Assembly: GCA_913061315.1 (NCBI GenBank)
Contig: CAJXUC010000018.1
Span: forward strand, 1-59,849
Origin: an uncultured Gammaproteobacteria bacterium
Lineage (GTDB): Bacteria > Pseudomonadota > Gammaproteobacteria > GCA-001735895
Direction of reading: 5' to 3'
Length of the DNA stretch: 59,849 nucleotides
Shown: piece after piece, positions 9,059 through 18,997 of the stretch
How the letters are laid out: each line of letters begins with the position of its first letter
How positions within the stretch are numbered: position 1 is the first letter of the stretch
Program-made: the position numbers and the translations under genes
Notes under the pieces: generated by a model
Databases searched by the model: none
What the model was told of the DNA's origin: nothing
Seen by the model: only the letters and a program-made list of their open reading frames with translations

Positions 9059-9928
9059 ATGACTGAAATTTTATACCTCAATGGCGAATATGTTTCTTCT
9101 TTAGAGGCGAAAATCTCAGTGTTTGATCGTGGCTTTATGTACGGAGATGGCGTGTATGAAGTTATTCCCGTCTATTCAGGCATGCTGCTCCGAGGCCGAG
9201 CTCATCTTTCACGTCTTCAGACAAGTCTCGATGAATTGGGTATTGTTAACCCATTGACCGTTGCGCAATGGATGAAAATATTCGTCATCCTAATAGCCCC
9301 GCATGACGTCTTGGCAGATAATGAGATCTACATCCAGGTAACTCGCGGCACAATGGCTAAAAGAGATTATGGCTGGCCAGAGGAATTGGTTCCCAATGTC
9401 TTAGTTACTTGCCGTCCTCAAATCTACCCAAAACAGGACACCCAAACATTGGGGGAGCGGGCAGTGACTTTGGTCGACACCCGATGGTCAAACGCCCATA
9501 TAAAGACAATTAATCTACTACCGAATACACTGCTGTTACAAAAAGCCCGTAGCCTAGGTGCCAGCGAGGCGATTCTTATTCGCAACGACCATGCAGTTGA
9601 TGGGACGCAGAGCAATCTATTTATTGTTAATGACGACATCATTATCACACCGCCAAAAAGTAATCATATGCTTGGTGGCATTACCCGAGAAATTGTGATC
9701 GATATCTGCCAGAAAAATAAAATAATTTGCCGTGAGAAAGATATCACTGAGGACGAGTTACACGATGCGGACGAAATTTGGATGAGTTCATCTTCCCGTG
9801 AAATTGTACCTATATCAACATTAAATCAACATGCGGTTGGCAAAGGAAAGCCAGGGCCCATTTGGCTGCAAATGATACAGCTCTATCAAGAGTACAAAAT
9901 AAAAGTAATGAGAGCGCCAGCAGTCTAA
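9059..9928 (+). CDS. dat: Class IV PLP aminotransferase (D-Ala transaminase type)
   Basis: Fold-type IV aminotransferase, most likely D-amino acid aminotransferase making D-Glu or D-Ala from 2-oxo acids; branched-chain or aminodeoxychorismate activities are alternatives. Diagnostic segments are FDRGFMYGDGVYEVIPVYSG near the N-terminus, IKTINLLPNTLLLQKA with the PLP-binding Lys at about residue 147, and GGITREIVIDICQ for phosphate binding. Length of 289 is normal. It starts with ATG at 9059 and ends two bases before ybeD. In many gammaproteobacteria this gene lies between dacA and ybeD, which supports the D-alanine link. Confidence 0.88.
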   Translation: MTEILYLNGEYVSSLEAKISVFDRGFMYGDGVYEVIPVYSGMLLRGRAHLSRLQTSLDELGIVNPLTVAQWMKIFVILIAPHDVLADNEIYIQVTRGTMAKRDYGWPEELVPNVLVTCRPQIYPKQDTQTLGERAVTLVDTRWSNAHIKTINLLPNTLLLQKARSLGASEAILIRNDHAVDGTQSNLFIVNDDIIITPPKSNHMLGGITREIVIDICQKNKIICREKDITEDELHDADEIWMSSSSREIVPISTLNQHAVGKGKPGPIWLQMIQLYQEYKIKVMRAPAV

Positions 9929-9930
9929 CG

Positions 9931-10218
9931 ATGTCAGAAAAAAAGCCACTACCTCAATCTGCATTAGAGTTAATCGAATTCCCGAGTCGATTTCCACTTA
10001 AAGTATTTGGCACTAAAAACGAAAAATTTGAAGTCGACGTTCTCAGTTTAGTCAAAGCGCATTGTTCTGTGAATGAGAAAATCGAGACCACTAGCCGAGA
10101 GAGCAAGAACGGCAAGTATACGGCACTCACAATAACGTTTACTGCTTCTAGTAAAGACCAGCTTGAAGATATTTATCAGGATCTGCACGACTGTGATCAA
10201 GTGGTTATGACACTTTAA
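9931..10218 (+). CDS. ybeD: YbeD/DUF493 regulatory-like protein
   Basis: Small ferredoxin-like-fold protein of 95 residues (DUF493), found in this position next to lipB in many gammaproteobacteria. Its biochemical role is not established; the fold resembles amino-acid-binding ACT-like regulatory domains. The segment ALELIEFPSRFPLKVFG and the later YTALTITFTASSKDQLEDIYQDL are typical. ATG at 9931, two bases after the aminotransferase stop, is preferred over an upstream in-frame ATG at 9862 that lies inside the preceding gene. Confidence 0.9.
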   Translation: MSEKKPLPQSALELIEFPSRFPLKVFGTKNEKFEVDVLSLVKAHCSVNEKIETTSRESKNGKYTALTITFTASSKDQLEDIYQDLHDCDQVVMTL

Positions 10219-10227
10219 TCACTATTT

Positions 10228-10929
10228 GTGACAAAGCCCCTCCTCATTATAAAATACTTGGGTCGTAGCGATTACGAAGAAACCTGGCAAGCGATGAAGC
10301 AATTTACTGATCAACGTGATGCCAATACTGCTGATGAGCTCTGGATTACTGAGCACGACCCAGTTTTTACGCAAGGCTTAAACGGCAAGCCTGAACATAT
10401 ACTTCAGTCTTCTAACATACCGGTGGTTCAAATCGACCGTGGCGGCCAAATCACTTATCATGGCCCCGGTCAATTAGTGCTCTATTGCCTGCTCAACATT
10501 CAGCGCCTTAGTTTTGGCGTGAGGACGTTGGTGAGTATTATAGAACAGTCTATTGTTGAGCTATTAGTGAGATATGATATTGACGCCTTCTCTAGAAGGG
10601 ACGCGCCTGGGGTTTATGTGAACCTAGCATCAGTTGGATACGATGAGGTGCAGTCAGGGCAAATAGCAAAAATTGCAGCGCTTGGATTGCGCATTCGGAA
10701 AGGATGTTGTTACCATGGTCTAAGCTTAAATATTAATATGGACTTAAAACCTTTTTCGAATATCAATCCTTGTGGGTTTGAAGGTTTAGCAGTGACTCAA
10801 ATGGTGGAATTAAATTCGTCCGTCAGTGTCGAAAAAGTGGGTAGGGAGTTAGCAGCCATACTGAGCCAAAAAATGCGACCACAAAAACTAGCAAGCACAT
10901 TAACCTCAGCGGAAAGTCACGATGAATAA
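10228..10929 (+). CDS. lipB: Octanoyl-[ACP]:protein N-octanoyltransferase
   Basis: Transfers octanoate from acyl carrier protein to lipoyl domains of 2-oxoacid dehydrogenases and GcvH in the cytosol, the first step of lipoate assembly. GTG start at 10228. Motifs are [16 protein letters not shown], a conserved Lys region ([12 protein letters not shown]) and NPCGFEG with the acyl-thioester Cys at about residue 181. Length of 233 is normal. The 3' end overlaps lipA by 8 bases, indicating coupling of the two lipoylation steps. Confidence 0.96.
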   Translation: MTKPLLIIKYLGRSDYEETWQAMKQFTDQRDANTADELWITEHDPVFTQGLNGKPEHILQSSNIPVVQIDRGGQITYHGPGQLVLYCLLNIQRLSFGVRTLVSIIEQSIVELLVRYDIDAFSRRDAPGVYVNLASVGYDEVQSGQIAKIAALGLRIRKGCCYHGLSLNINMDLKPFSNINPCGFEGLAVTQMVELNSSVSVEKVGRELAAILSQKMRPQKLASTLTSAESHDE

Positions 10930-11878
10930 AAAAAATCAGGTAGTTCAAGGCGTAAAATTGAAAGGCGCTGATAAAGTTGCTCGTATTCCGATAAAAGTGG
11001 TCCCATCACAAAATTTTCAGCGCAAACCATCCTGGATACGGGCCAAAGCACCGAGTGGTGATCTAGTCAAAAAACTGAAATCGACCCTACGTGAAAACAA
11101 CCTACATACTGTTTGTGAAGAAGCCTCTTGCCCCAATTTGGGTGAATGTTTCTCTAAGGGTACAGCAACCTTTATGATTATGGGTGATATTTGCACCCGT
11201 CGATGTCCTTTTTGTGATGTGGGACATGGTCGCCCTAACCCTCTTAACACCGAGGAGCCGTATAATCTAGCTAAGACAATTCAAAACATGGGCTTGCGTT
11301 ACGTCGTTATTACTTCAGTTGATCGTGATGACCTGCGCGATGGCGGTGCGCAACACTTCATCGATTGCATTGAAGAAACACGACGCCTTAACCCCGACAT
11401 CCAAGTTGAAATATTGGTGCCTGATTTTCGAGGCAGGATGGATGTTGCATTAGACATTATGTCCAAGTCACCACCGGATGTATTTAACCATAATCTTGAA
11501 TCAGTACCTGTCCTATACAAAAAAATTCGTCCAGGTTCTGATTATCAATGGTCGCTCGACTTGTTAAAAAAATTCAAAATGCTTTACCCAAAAGTGCCTA
11601 CTAAATCGGGACTCATGCTCGGCCTAGGGGAAGAAATATCTGACGTAGAACAAGTTCTTCGTGATCTACGAGCGCATGGCGTCAATATGCTCACCTTGGG
11701 GCAATACTTACAACCGAGTCTTGATCATTTGGCAGTAGAACGATTTGTAACCCCCGATGAATTTGATCGTCTTGGAGAGTATGCTTATTCAATTGGATTT
11801 GACCATGTTGCCAGTGGCCCAATGGTTCGTTCGTCTTACCATGCGGATGTTCAGGCAGAGGGTTTGTTGGGCAAGTAG
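10922..11878 (+). CDS. lipA: Lipoyl synthase (radical SAM)
   Basis: Inserts two sulfurs into protein-bound octanoyl groups using SAM and two 4Fe-4S clusters. The auxiliary cluster motif [12 protein letters not shown] and the radical-SAM motif CTRRCPFC are both complete, and the C-terminal SSYHAD segment supplies the conserved Ser ligand region. The protein has 318 residues, normal for LipA, and starts with ATG at 10922, 8 bases inside lipB. It is the last gene of the wall/lipoate group. No clear hairpin-T-tract terminator was seen directly after it. Confidence 0.97.
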   Translation: MNKKNQVVQGVKLKGADKVARIPIKVVPSQNFQRKPSWIRAKAPSGDLVKKLKSTLRENNLHTVCEEASCPNLGECFSKGTATFMIMGDICTRRCPFCDVGHGRPNPLNTEEPYNLAKTIQNMGLRYVVITSVDRDDLRDGGAQHFIDCIEETRRLNPDIQVEILVPDFRGRMDVALDIMSKSPPDVFNHNLESVPVLYKKIRPGSDYQWSLDLLKKFKMLYPKVPTKSGLMLGLGEEISDVEQVLRDLRAHGVNMLTLGQYLQPSLDHLAVERFVTPDEFDRLGEYAYSIGFDHVASGPMVRSSYHADVQAEGLLGK

Positions 11879-12164
11879 TTAAAGTTCATAGGGTAGGTGA
11901 AACGAGTCTGATTAAGACTATCGAGTTTACTACGGTAGTTGAACATTGCAGAATGAAATAAGCTTATAGCAGGAGGTGTTTTAACTGCGATCAACGAGAG
12001 TTTATAATAACAGCAGAACAAAGATTCCTTTCGACGTTGTTTTTGTTTTATTAATAGGGGGTCGAATTTTTATAACCTAGTCGCTTTCAGTGCAATTGTC
12101 TTGGCTGTTATAGCAGTTTTAGTAGGTTTAAAAAAACAGTGGTAATGGAAGGTGCAACTTTTGA

Positions 12165-12410
12165 TATAACCTGACTTCAATTAGTCTCGGTTGGATGGTA
12201 ACCGATATGCTTAAAAATAGTGCACTGACCATTGCTGATCGAACAGGCAGAAGTCAGGCTGAAGAGATCGCCATCATGACAGCAGGCAATCTACAAAATA
12301 GATTGGTTCAACCGTTCGAAATTGCTGCACTAGTGGCTTTTGGTTGTTTAGATGCAGCGAAGGGGCTTACCATGGACGATATTCAACGGAATGCAGGTGC
12401 AATGTGGTGA
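12165..12410 (+). pseudogene. C-terminal remnant of an SDR dehydrogenase
   Basis: An open frame of about 80 codons reads as the end of a classical short-chain dehydrogenase. It opens with a degenerate LGWMVTDM, matching the usual PGWVxTDM, and ends with [22 protein letters not shown] and [14 protein letters not shown], matching the GITMEDIQVNAG-type terminus. The Rossmann N-terminal half, including the glycine motif and YxxxK, is absent and a stop lies just upstream. The piece is therefore a 3' fragment. The 286 bases between lipA and this piece hold no recognisable gene, only a short hydrophobic open stretch around 12064-12144 without a convincing start. The stop codon overlaps the ynfA GTG. 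Confidence 0.7.
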
Positions 12411-12751
12411 ATACACCGCTCGACGTGATTAGAATATTGGGTTTATTTGGGCTAACTGCGGTTGCAGAAATTGTAGGATGTTACCTACCGTATCTTTGGA
12501 TTAAGGAAGATAAATCTATATGGCTACTAATACCAGCTGCTTGCAGTCTTGCCTTGTTTGTCTGGCTGTTGACGCTTCACCCTCAGGCAGCTGGTCGAGT
12601 CTATGCCGCTTATGGTGGTGTTTATATTAGTGTCGCAATCCTTTGGCTTTGGATAGTCGATGCGATTAAACCAACAATGACTGATTTCATAGGTGTTAGT
12701 ATTTGTCTTGTTGGTGTGTCAGTTATTATGTTCGGCTCACATCAAAATTGA
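12407..12751 (+). CDS. ynfA: YnfA/UPF0060 small membrane protein
   Basis: Four-helix inner-membrane protein of the UPF0060 family, structurally related to small multidrug resistance transporters. The GTG at 12407 gives 114 residues, near the usual length of about 108. Family segments include [34 protein letters not shown] and [17 protein letters not shown]. An upstream in-frame ATG at 12344 would extend into the SDR remnant with an atypical sequence and is not favoured. The GTG overlaps the stop of the SDR fragment, so translation may once have been coupled. Confidence 0.88.
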   Translation: MNTPLDVIRILGLFGLTAVAEIVGCYLPYLWIKEDKSIWLLIPAACSLALFVWLLTLHPQAAGRVYAAYGGVYISVAILWLWIVDAIKPTMTDFIGVSICLVGVSVIMFGSHQN

Positions 12752-12854
12752 ATCATAATGATCGACTAGAAACTTGGGCGTATTATCGAAGCTAAATACG
12801 CTGTGAATCTAAAATTTCACATCAATCTGTTTGATTTAAGGTTTAATCAACCTC

Positions 12855-13694
12855 TTAAATATCGTAGATAGTCGCTATAGCCTGACGCTTATGTTCAGTC
12901 CGCACATAAACCCCAATCAAATGTTGTTCTGCCTCTAATTCAATTGGTTTACCCTCAAGAAAATCATCAATTTGATCGTAACTAAGGCCAAGTGCCTCTT
13001 CGTCTGGTTTTGATGGGGCTAGGCTCTCTAGGTCTGCGGTGGGTGTCTTGAATACTAACGCTTCTGGCGCACCGAGTTCATTAGCCATTTGGCGTACTTG
13101 ACGTTTGTTAAGGCCAAATAGTGGGGCCAAGTCGCAGGCGCCGTCACCAAATTTAGTATAAAAACCGGTCACATTTTCTGCTGAGTGATCAGTACCCATT
13201 ACCAAGCCACCGAGTATTCCAGCCACTTCGTATTGTGCAATCATACGCGTTCTTGCCTTGACGTTGCCTTTATTAAAATCAATGGTTGACTCAATTTTTG
13301 GCAGTAAACCGATTTGATTAATAGCGTCTGTGACACTGGCGTGAATGGCATCGCAGCCTGGCTGAATGTTGACCACAATAGTCTGGCTTGGCTGAATAAA
13401 TTGAATGGCTGCTTGCGCATCTTCTTCATCAGCCTGTTGTGCGTACGGTAAGCGAACAGCGATAAAACGATAGTTTTGGCCTGAGTCTTGTTCATTTAAC
13501 TCATTGATCGCTAGTTGTGCCAGACGTCCACAGGTACTTGAATCAATCCCGCCACTAATTCCAAGTACCAGCGTTTTTAAACCAGCCTGTAACAAACACT
13601 GTTTGATGAATTCGATACGTCTAGAAATTTCGAACTGGCTATCAATGGATGGTAATACACGCATTTCAGCGATAATCGATGTCTGGTTTATCAT
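12855..13694 (-). CDS. nadE: NH3-dependent NAD+ synthetase
   Basis: Amidates nicotinic acid adenine dinucleotide to NAD+ using ammonia and ATP in the cytosol. The PP-loop [17 protein letters not shown] is intact near residue 45, and the segments [26 protein letters not shown] and [17 protein letters not shown] match the single-domain NadE family. Length is 279 residues, with no glutaminase domain. Start ATG is complementary to 13692-13694. It sits 30 bases downstream of the aldo/keto reductase gene on the same strand, so the two may be co-transcribed. Confidence 0.96.
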   Translation of the reverse strand: MINQTSIIAEMRVLPSIDSQFEISRRIEFIKQCLLQAGLKTLVLGISGGIDSSTCGRLAQLAINELNEQDSGQNYRFIAVRLPYAQQADEEDAQAAIQFIQPSQTIVVNIQPGCDAIHASVTDAINQIGLLPKIESTIDFNKGNVKARTRMIAQYEVAGILGGLVMGTDHSAENVTGFYTKFGDGACDLAPLFGLNKRQVRQMANELGAPEALVFKTPTADLESLAPSKPDEEALGLSYDQIDDFLEGKPIELEAEQHLIGVYVRTEHKRQAIATIYDI

Positions 13695-13724
13695 AATGGT
13701 TACTAAGTTATTTAAAGAATAAAG

Positions 13725-14768
13725 TTAAAATGGCATCGGATTTTTGCGATAAATTTGAAAAATATCTTCTAATATCTCATCATTGAGTACAAGTTCTGCC
13801 GAGCCAATATTAATGGCTAATTGCGCCATGGTTGTTGCACCAATAATACTCGATGTCATGAATGGCCTTTGGTTGCAAAAAGCGAGTGCCATCTGTGATG
13901 GATCAAGGCCATGCTTTTGAGCAACAACGACATATTCATCTGCTACTTTCGAACTATGATCATCAAAACGTCCACCAAGATCAGGACCAATGCTTCTTCG
14001 TGAACCAGCGGGTACATTATTGGAAGAATATTTGCCTGTTAAAAGTCCCGTGGCCAGCGGTGAATAGGCCAGTAATCCGACATTTTCATTTTGAGATAGT
14101 TCCGCAAGGTCAAGATCATAAAGACGACACATAAGGCTATATTCGTTTTGAGTGGTTGCCACTCGAGTTAATTGGTTAGCATCGGCTATTTGTAGCCACT
14201 GACTAATTCCCCAACAACTGTCATTAGATAAACCAATTTGCCTTATTTTACCCTCGTCTACCAGTTGCTGAAGGGCAATTAAGGTTTCTAATATGTGATC
14301 TCGAGTTTTTTCACGATTCTGTGACGAAGGATCGAAGCGCCAAGCCTGACGAAAATGATAGGATCCTCGATTAGGCCAATGAAGTTGGTATAAATCAATA
14401 AAGTCAGTTTTTAAACGTTTCAAGCTGCCTTCAATACTGATTGCTATTTTAGAGGGTGAAATGTCGACGCCCTCTTGAATCCAGGACAGGCCTTCACCAG
14501 AAACTTTGGTCGCTAGCACGACCTGATTACGCTTACCAGACTGTTTAAACCAGTTGCCAATTATTCTTTCGGTATTACCCCAAGTTTCAGCAGAAATGGG
14601 GTTAACGGGGTACATTTCAGCAGTGTCAAAAAAGTTGACTCCTTGGTCAAGCGCAAAGTCCATTTGCTCAAACGCTTCTGTCTCAGAGTTTTGTTCCCCC
14701 CAAGTCATGGTGCCAAGGCAGATTTCGCTGACTTTTATGTCACTACTACCTAGCGCGTTGTATTTCAT
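13725..14768 (-). CDS. Aldo/keto reductase, Tas-like
   Basis: NADPH-dependent oxidoreductase of the AKR superfamily, close in layout to E. coli Tas. The start MKYNALGSSD at 14768 gives 347 residues; ten extra codons upstream are in frame but lack family character. Visible elements are the LGTMTWGEQN opening, a catalytic Asp and Tyr in FFDTAEMYP, Lys in VLATKVSG, His in YQLHWPNRG, and the NADP-binding end IIGATTMAQLAINI. The barrel looks complete. The physiological substrate is unknown. It lies upstream of nadE on the same strand. Confidence 0.88.
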   Translation of the reverse strand: MKYNALGSSDIKVSEICLGTMTWGEQNSETEAFEQMDFALDQGVNFFDTAEMYPVNPISAETWGNTERIIGNWFKQSGKRNQVVLATKVSGEGLSWIQEGVDISPSKIAISIEGSLKRLKTDFIDLYQLHWPNRGSYHFRQAWRFDPSSQNREKTRDHILETLIALQQLVDEGKIRQIGLSNDSCWGISQWLQIADANQLTRVATTQNEYSLMCRLYDLDLAELSQNENVGLLAYSPLATGLLTGKYSSNNVPAGSRRSIGPDLGGRFDDHSSKVADEYVVVAQKHGLDPSQMALAFCNQRPFMTSSIIGATTMAQLAINIGSAELVLNDEILEDIFQIYRKNPMPF

Positions 14769-14981
14769 TATAAACCTCAGTTGATTAAAAATGATCATTT
14801 AAAGACGGATCAGAACGTCAAGTGTTTAATATAACGTAATTTAATTGCCTCGCCAAATATCAATCGATGAAGCAATTTAGCATTCGCTTTTGAGCGGTTG
14901 GTCGGTGTTTTAAAGTCGCTTTGAATGCATAAATACTGGAGATGATGGTAGACTCAACCTCCCTTTTTTACTTGCCTTAGA

Positions 14982-16334
14982 ATGAGTATGAATTTAGGTC
15001 GTAGTAATTACATTGATAGTTTAAGAACACTTGGAATTTCAAAAGACGATTTGACTATTTTACCCTGCACAAAAGATTATCAGGGTAAAATCTTTGAACT
15101 CATTAAATCGGCCAAAAGCCGTATCTATATTGCAGCACTGTACCTACAAGACGATGCGGCTGGTGCCGCTGTATTAACCGCATTATATGAAGCTAAGAAA
15201 AAAAATCCCCTGCTTGATATCAAAGTATTTGTTGATTTCCTTCGTGCCCAGCGAGGTTTGATCGGCCAGAAAAAATCAACAGGTAATATTCGTTTGTACC
15301 GAGAGCTAAATGGGCTATATCAACACTCGATCAAGATTTTTGGCGTGCCAGTTAAAAGCAGAGAGTTTCTGGGGGTTTTGCACCTGAAAGGGTTAGTTTT
15401 TGACGATACCGTGCTCTACAGCGGCGCCAGTATCAATGACATATATCTGCATTATTCAGACCGTTATCGAGCGGATAGATATCTCGTCATTAATAGTGCC
15501 GAGTTAGCTGATAGTTTTGTTAAATATTTAAATAGGAATTTGGTCAATAGTAACGCAGTTCAGTCCCTTACTGACGATACGATTGCATCGGTGAAAAGTT
15601 TTAGACCTGCAATTCGACGCCAAAAAATATTGCTCCGTAAGTCTGAATATCAATTTCAGGCCAGTAGGCCTGAATCAGATACAGAGATTAGTTTGACTCC
15701 AGTCATAGGATTTGGTGGTCGTAAAAATCAGCTCAACAACACGATTGTACAATTGATCAAGCAAACTAAAATAGAAATTATTATATTCACACCCTATTTT
15801 AACTTCCCTTCTAAAGTGTATAAAGCGACCCTTCAACTTTTACGCAAAGGAATTAAAGTCACCGTGATTGTTGGAGATAAAAAAGCCAACGATTTCTTTA
15901 TTCCAGAGGACGAAAAGTTTGAAAAAATAGGCATATTACCTTATGTTTATGAATCCAATCTTAAGCGTTTTCTTAAATCTAACCAAAAGCACATCGATGC
16001 GGGCTATCTCAACGTCCATCTATGGCAAGATCAGGCGAATAGCTTTCATCTCAAAGGGATAAACAGTGATCAATCTAACTACCTAATCACTGGGCACAAT
16101 ATCAATCCGAGGGCTTGGCGGCTTGATCTTGAAAATGGCATTTTAATCCAAGATCCGAAGCAACTGCTAGTCCAAAAATTTGACCAAGAGCTAAATCTTT
16201 TAATGGAACACTGCACAAAAATCAAACACTTCAGTGAGCTTGAAGACACAGATAATTATCCTGCCCAAGTTAGAAGGCTACTTAATAATATGAAAAGAAC
16301 TCGATTTGATAAAATTTTAAATCAACTGCTTTAG
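14982..16334 (+). CDS. pssA: CDP-diacylglycerol-serine O-phosphatidyltransferase
   Basis: Makes phosphatidylserine, the precursor of phosphatidylethanolamine, from CDP-diacylglycerol and L-serine at the inner membrane face. This is the phospholipase-D-type enzyme of gammaproteobacteria. Two HKD-type sites are visible: GVLHLKGLVFDDTVLYSGAS near residue 135 and SFHLKGINSDQSNYLITGHN near 355, followed by NPRAWRLDLENGILIQDP. At 450 residues it matches E. coli PssA in length and in sequence along the chain. Start is the ATG at 14982; a second ATG two codons later is possible. It appears monocistronic. Confidence 0.96.
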   Translation: MSMNLGRSNYIDSLRTLGISKDDLTILPCTKDYQGKIFELIKSAKSRIYIAALYLQDDAAGAAVLTALYEAKKKNPLLDIKVFVDFLRAQRGLIGQKKSTGNIRLYRELNGLYQHSIKIFGVPVKSREFLGVLHLKGLVFDDTVLYSGASINDIYLHYSDRYRADRYLVINSAELADSFVKYLNRNLVNSNAVQSLTDDTIASVKSFRPAIRRQKILLRKSEYQFQASRPESDTEISLTPVIGFGGRKNQLNNTIVQLIKQTKIEIIIFTPYFNFPSKVYKATLQLLRKGIKVTVIVGDKKANDFFIPEDEKFEKIGILPYVYESNLKRFLKSNQKHIDAGYLNVHLWQDQANSFHLKGINSDQSNYLITGHNINPRAWRLDLENGILIQDPKQLLVQKFDQELNLLMEHCTKIKHFSELEDTDNYPAQVRRLLNNMKRTRFDKILNQLL

Positions 16335-16421
16335 TGAAAACCCTCAAGGACGACTCACACTGTGAAAAGTGCCTAATGTATTCATTTTAATATCAACTTG
16401 TCCCCTGAAGAAAAAGCAAAC

Positions 16422-17342
16422 ATGCCAGCGTCAAAAAGTAACCCAAACCAAGGTGTGCCTGCGGAAGCCTTATTAAAACCCTTATTAGGCTACGTCTGTG
16501 CGGGTGCTGTTGCGCTTATCTGGGCAACATGGTTAGTGGTTACCCGATCTGGTGCACAATCGACTTTAACAGCATTTGACCTTGCAGCTCTGCGTTATGG
16601 CGTGTCTGCAGTATTTGCATTGCCATTGGTGTTGTACTTTAAACCTTGGGAGTCGATGTCAATTCAGCGAATAGTAATACTCACTTTTTTGCTCAGCCCT
16701 GTTTATATTTTGTTTGTCTTTGGTGGTTTTGTATATGCACCTGCTGCTCATGGTGGCATTTTTATGAACGGTGTACTCCCCGCATTTACCCTATTAATTG
16801 GTTGGTATTGGCTTTCAGAGAAAGTGTCTCTTCTTCAAATTTTTGGCGTAGTTGCGATTATAGTAGGGGCCAGCCTAGCAGCAGCCGATGCGTCAAAGCT
16901 CTCTCTATTTGATAGCTGGATAGGTGATTTAATGTTTGTAATTGCTGCGGTATTTTTTTCAGCTTATCTAGTCGTTAGCCGCCTATGGCAGATCCAAATA
17001 CTTCAAATACTAATGTGCAGTTCAGTTATTAATGCGATTATTTATATACCTGTTTGGTATTTTTTATTGCCCAGTGGGATGACTGAAGCATCTCAATCCC
17101 AGTTATTCATTCAAACATTATATCAAGGTTTAATACCCAATTTACTTGGACTATTGTTGGTTGCAATAGCTGTTAGGCATGTTGGTCCAGCGGCAACTGC
17201 CGCATTTATGGCAGCAGTTCCTGGTTTAGGTAGTATTTTAAGTTTAATATTTCTGGGAGAAGAGCCGGGTATGTTGGGCTGGCTTAGCCTAACAATATTA
17301 ACGCCAGGCATTGTTATGGTTGCGGTGATTCGAAAACCTTAA
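16422..17342 (+). CDS. EamA-family (DMT) transporter
   Basis: Inner-membrane drug/metabolite-superfamily permease with about ten helices and two EamA repeats. The ATG at 16422 is chosen; an in-frame TTG at 16398 would add eight residues. Features include VALIWATWLVVTR early in the chain, a WYWLSEKVSLLQIFGV repeat-end motif and a second repeat ending GEEPGMLGWLSL. Such proteins export amino acids or other metabolites; no substrate can be assigned here. It converges on the TauE/SafE gene. Confidence 0.85.
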   Translation: MPASKSNPNQGVPAEALLKPLLGYVCAGAVALIWATWLVVTRSGAQSTLTAFDLAALRYGVSAVFALPLVLYFKPWESMSIQRIVILTFLLSPVYILFVFGGFVYAPAAHGGIFMNGVLPAFTLLIGWYWLSEKVSLLQIFGVVAIIVGASLAAADASKLSLFDSWIGDLMFVIAAVFFSAYLVVSRLWQIQILQILMCSSVINAIIYIPVWYFLLPSGMTEASQSQLFIQTLYQGLIPNLLGLLLVAIAVRHVGPAATAAFMAAVPGLGSILSLIFLGEEPGMLGWLSLTILTPGIVMVAVIRKP

Positions 17343-17409
17343 TTGGATTCAGGCTTAAGCCATGCTAATTATTTATGCCTCATACTGACAATCATTAAAC
17401 TGTATCACC

Positions 17410-18165
17410 TCAATACAGTGATAGGTAAGCTTTCAAAATAATAAAAGCACCGAGCAGAAATATTGCAATCGAAATAACTCGTTTAAATTTTTGTTCTGAT
17501 AGTCGCTGTCTTATATTCTTTCCTATGGCCATCCCAATGAGAGATGGTATAACAGCCAATACGGAAATAGTGGTTAAATCGGAGGAAAGTAAATCATGGC
17601 TCTTTAGCGTTATTGTTAAGCCAATGGTTGATAACAGGAACAGTATTCCCATCGCCTGGACCTGTATGTCTCTCGATAGTCCAATCGACTGAAGGTATAA
17701 AACACCTGGCATAGATAAAGAGCCAGTCATGCCAGTAAATATTCCGTTTGCTGCACCCAGTAATGACCCTATAATTTTTTCATGACGCAATTGTATAGAA
17801 AATTGAAGTCCGATTAAGTGAAGAGATGAGTAAGATAGCAATAGCCCACCCAGTAAAGTCGAAAGATAGAGTGTATTAATGGTTGTTAGTGCTATTGCGC
17901 CAATCCAGATAGTAGCAATAGCAAAAAAAAGGAAAGGCCATAATCGTTTGAGAATAACGATAATATTGCCACCCACGACGGCCTGCCAAGCATTGGTTAC
18001 AAAAGCGGGCGCAACTATGATTGCCATAGCGGTTTTTAAGTCGAAGGTTGCAACTAATATACCCAAACTGATGGCGGGTAAACCAAGACCAATAGTCCCT
18101 TTAACACCGCCAGCGAGTAGGAAGGTAACTGCTATGATAGCTAGGCTGAATGGATCAGTCATCAT
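17410..18165 (-). CDS. TauE/SafE-family membrane permease
   Basis: Integral membrane protein of 251 residues with seven to eight hydrophobic segments and two related halves. The opening AGGVKGTIGLGLPAISLGIL and the mid-chain GAANGIFTGMTGSLSMPGVLYLQ are characteristic of the TauE/SafE (UPF0721) family, which moves sulfonates, sulfoacetate or other organic anions. It lies 46 bases downstream of the caiD-like gene on the same strand and could be the last gene of the carnitine operon. A link to that pathway is only positional. Confidence 0.82.
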   Translation of the reverse strand: MMTDPFSLAIIAVTFLLAGGVKGTIGLGLPAISLGILVATFDLKTAMAIIVAPAFVTNAWQAVVGGNIIVILKRLWPFLFFAIATIWIGAIALTTINTLYLSTLLGGLLLSYSSLHLIGLQFSIQLRHEKIIGSLLGAANGIFTGMTGSLSMPGVLYLQSIGLSRDIQVQAMGILFLLSTIGLTITLKSHDLLSSDLTTISVLAVIPSLIGMAIGKNIRQRLSEQKFKRVISIAIFLLGAFIILKAYLSLY

Positions 18166-18211
18166 GAGTTAGACTGACTCAAACACTAAAATGAGTTGGC
18201 TAACTAAGCGT

Positions 18212-18994
18212 TTATTTTCCTTTCCATATCGGTTCACGCTTTTCAGCAAAAGCTTTAAATCCCTCTTGCCCGTCTTCACTGCCGTATAAAACATCAACAG
18301 ATTGGATTTGGCGTTGAGTGATACGGTTCAATGCATCCTGAAATTTCATGCCTTCAGTTTCACGAGCCACTTCTTTGATTGAAGCGAACACTAATGGTGG
18401 CCCGGCTTCAAGTTGTTCAGCGACAGCCCATACGCGTTCATAAAGCTTTTCGGCAGGCATTACTTCATTGACCAATCCCCAGCGATGGGCTTCCTGAACG
18501 TCCATCCATCTGCCGGTGTAGAGCATTTCCATTGCAACATGATAAGGAATTCGACTGGGTAATTTAAGTGTTGCAGCATCAGCCAATGTGCCGGCTTTTA
18601 TTTCGGGTAAAGCAAAACTAGAATGATCAGACGCATAGATCATATCGGCCGATAGGGCTAGCTCAAAACCACCGCCAACTGCCATACCATTCACTGCGGC
18701 AATGACAGGCTTATTCAAGCCACGAAGTTCCTGTAACCCAGCAAAGCCACCCACACCGTAATCGCTATCGACGGCATCGCCATCTGCCGCTGCTTTTAAA
18801 TCCCAGCCCGCACTAAAAAATTTATCGCCTGCAGTGCGAATGATAGCCACCCGCAAATCTGGATTATCACGAAATTCTTGAAATGCGTCGCCCATAATGC
18901 GACTTGTCGCCAAGTCGATCGCATTCGCTTTAGGACGATCGAGTGTAAGTTCAAAAATACCACCGACGATATTGATTTTAACTACATCTGACAT
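18212..18994 (-). CDS. caiD: Crotonobetainyl-CoA hydratase-like enoyl-CoA hydratase
   Basis: Crotonase-fold hydratase that probably adds water to crotonobetainyl-CoA to give carnitinyl-CoA. The match to E. coli CaiD is strong: LDRPKANAID, KFFSAGWDLKAAADG, GGFAGL, KPVIAAVNGMAVGGGFELAL, SSFALPEIKAG and a C-terminal AFAEKREPIWKGK. Glu residues at about 110 (GGGFEL) and 130 (ALPEIK) occupy the catalytic positions. The length of 260 is normal. It begins 3 bases after the stop of the acyl-CoA synthetase gene, as the last enzyme gene in the operon. Genuine substrate choice among gamma-trimethylammonium acyl-CoAs is inferred from similarity and context. Confidence 0.88.
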   Translation of the reverse strand: MSDVVKINIVGGIFELTLDRPKANAIDLATSRIMGDAFQEFRDNPDLRVAIIRTAGDKFFSAGWDLKAAADGDAVDSDYGVGGFAGLQELRGLNKPVIAAVNGMAVGGGFELALSADMIYASDHSSFALPEIKAGTLADAATLKLPSRIPYHVAMEMLYTGRWMDVQEAHRWGLVNEVMPAEKLYERVWAVAEQLEAGPPLVFASIKEVARETEGMKFQDALNRITQRQIQSVDVLYGSEDGQEGFKAFAEKREPIWKGK

Positions 18995-18997
18995 GAT

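Noticed and set aside
12064..12144. Short hydrophobic open stretch (LVAFSAIVLAVIAVLVGL)
   Set aside because: No start codon or ribosome site in the right place; likely decayed or accidental.
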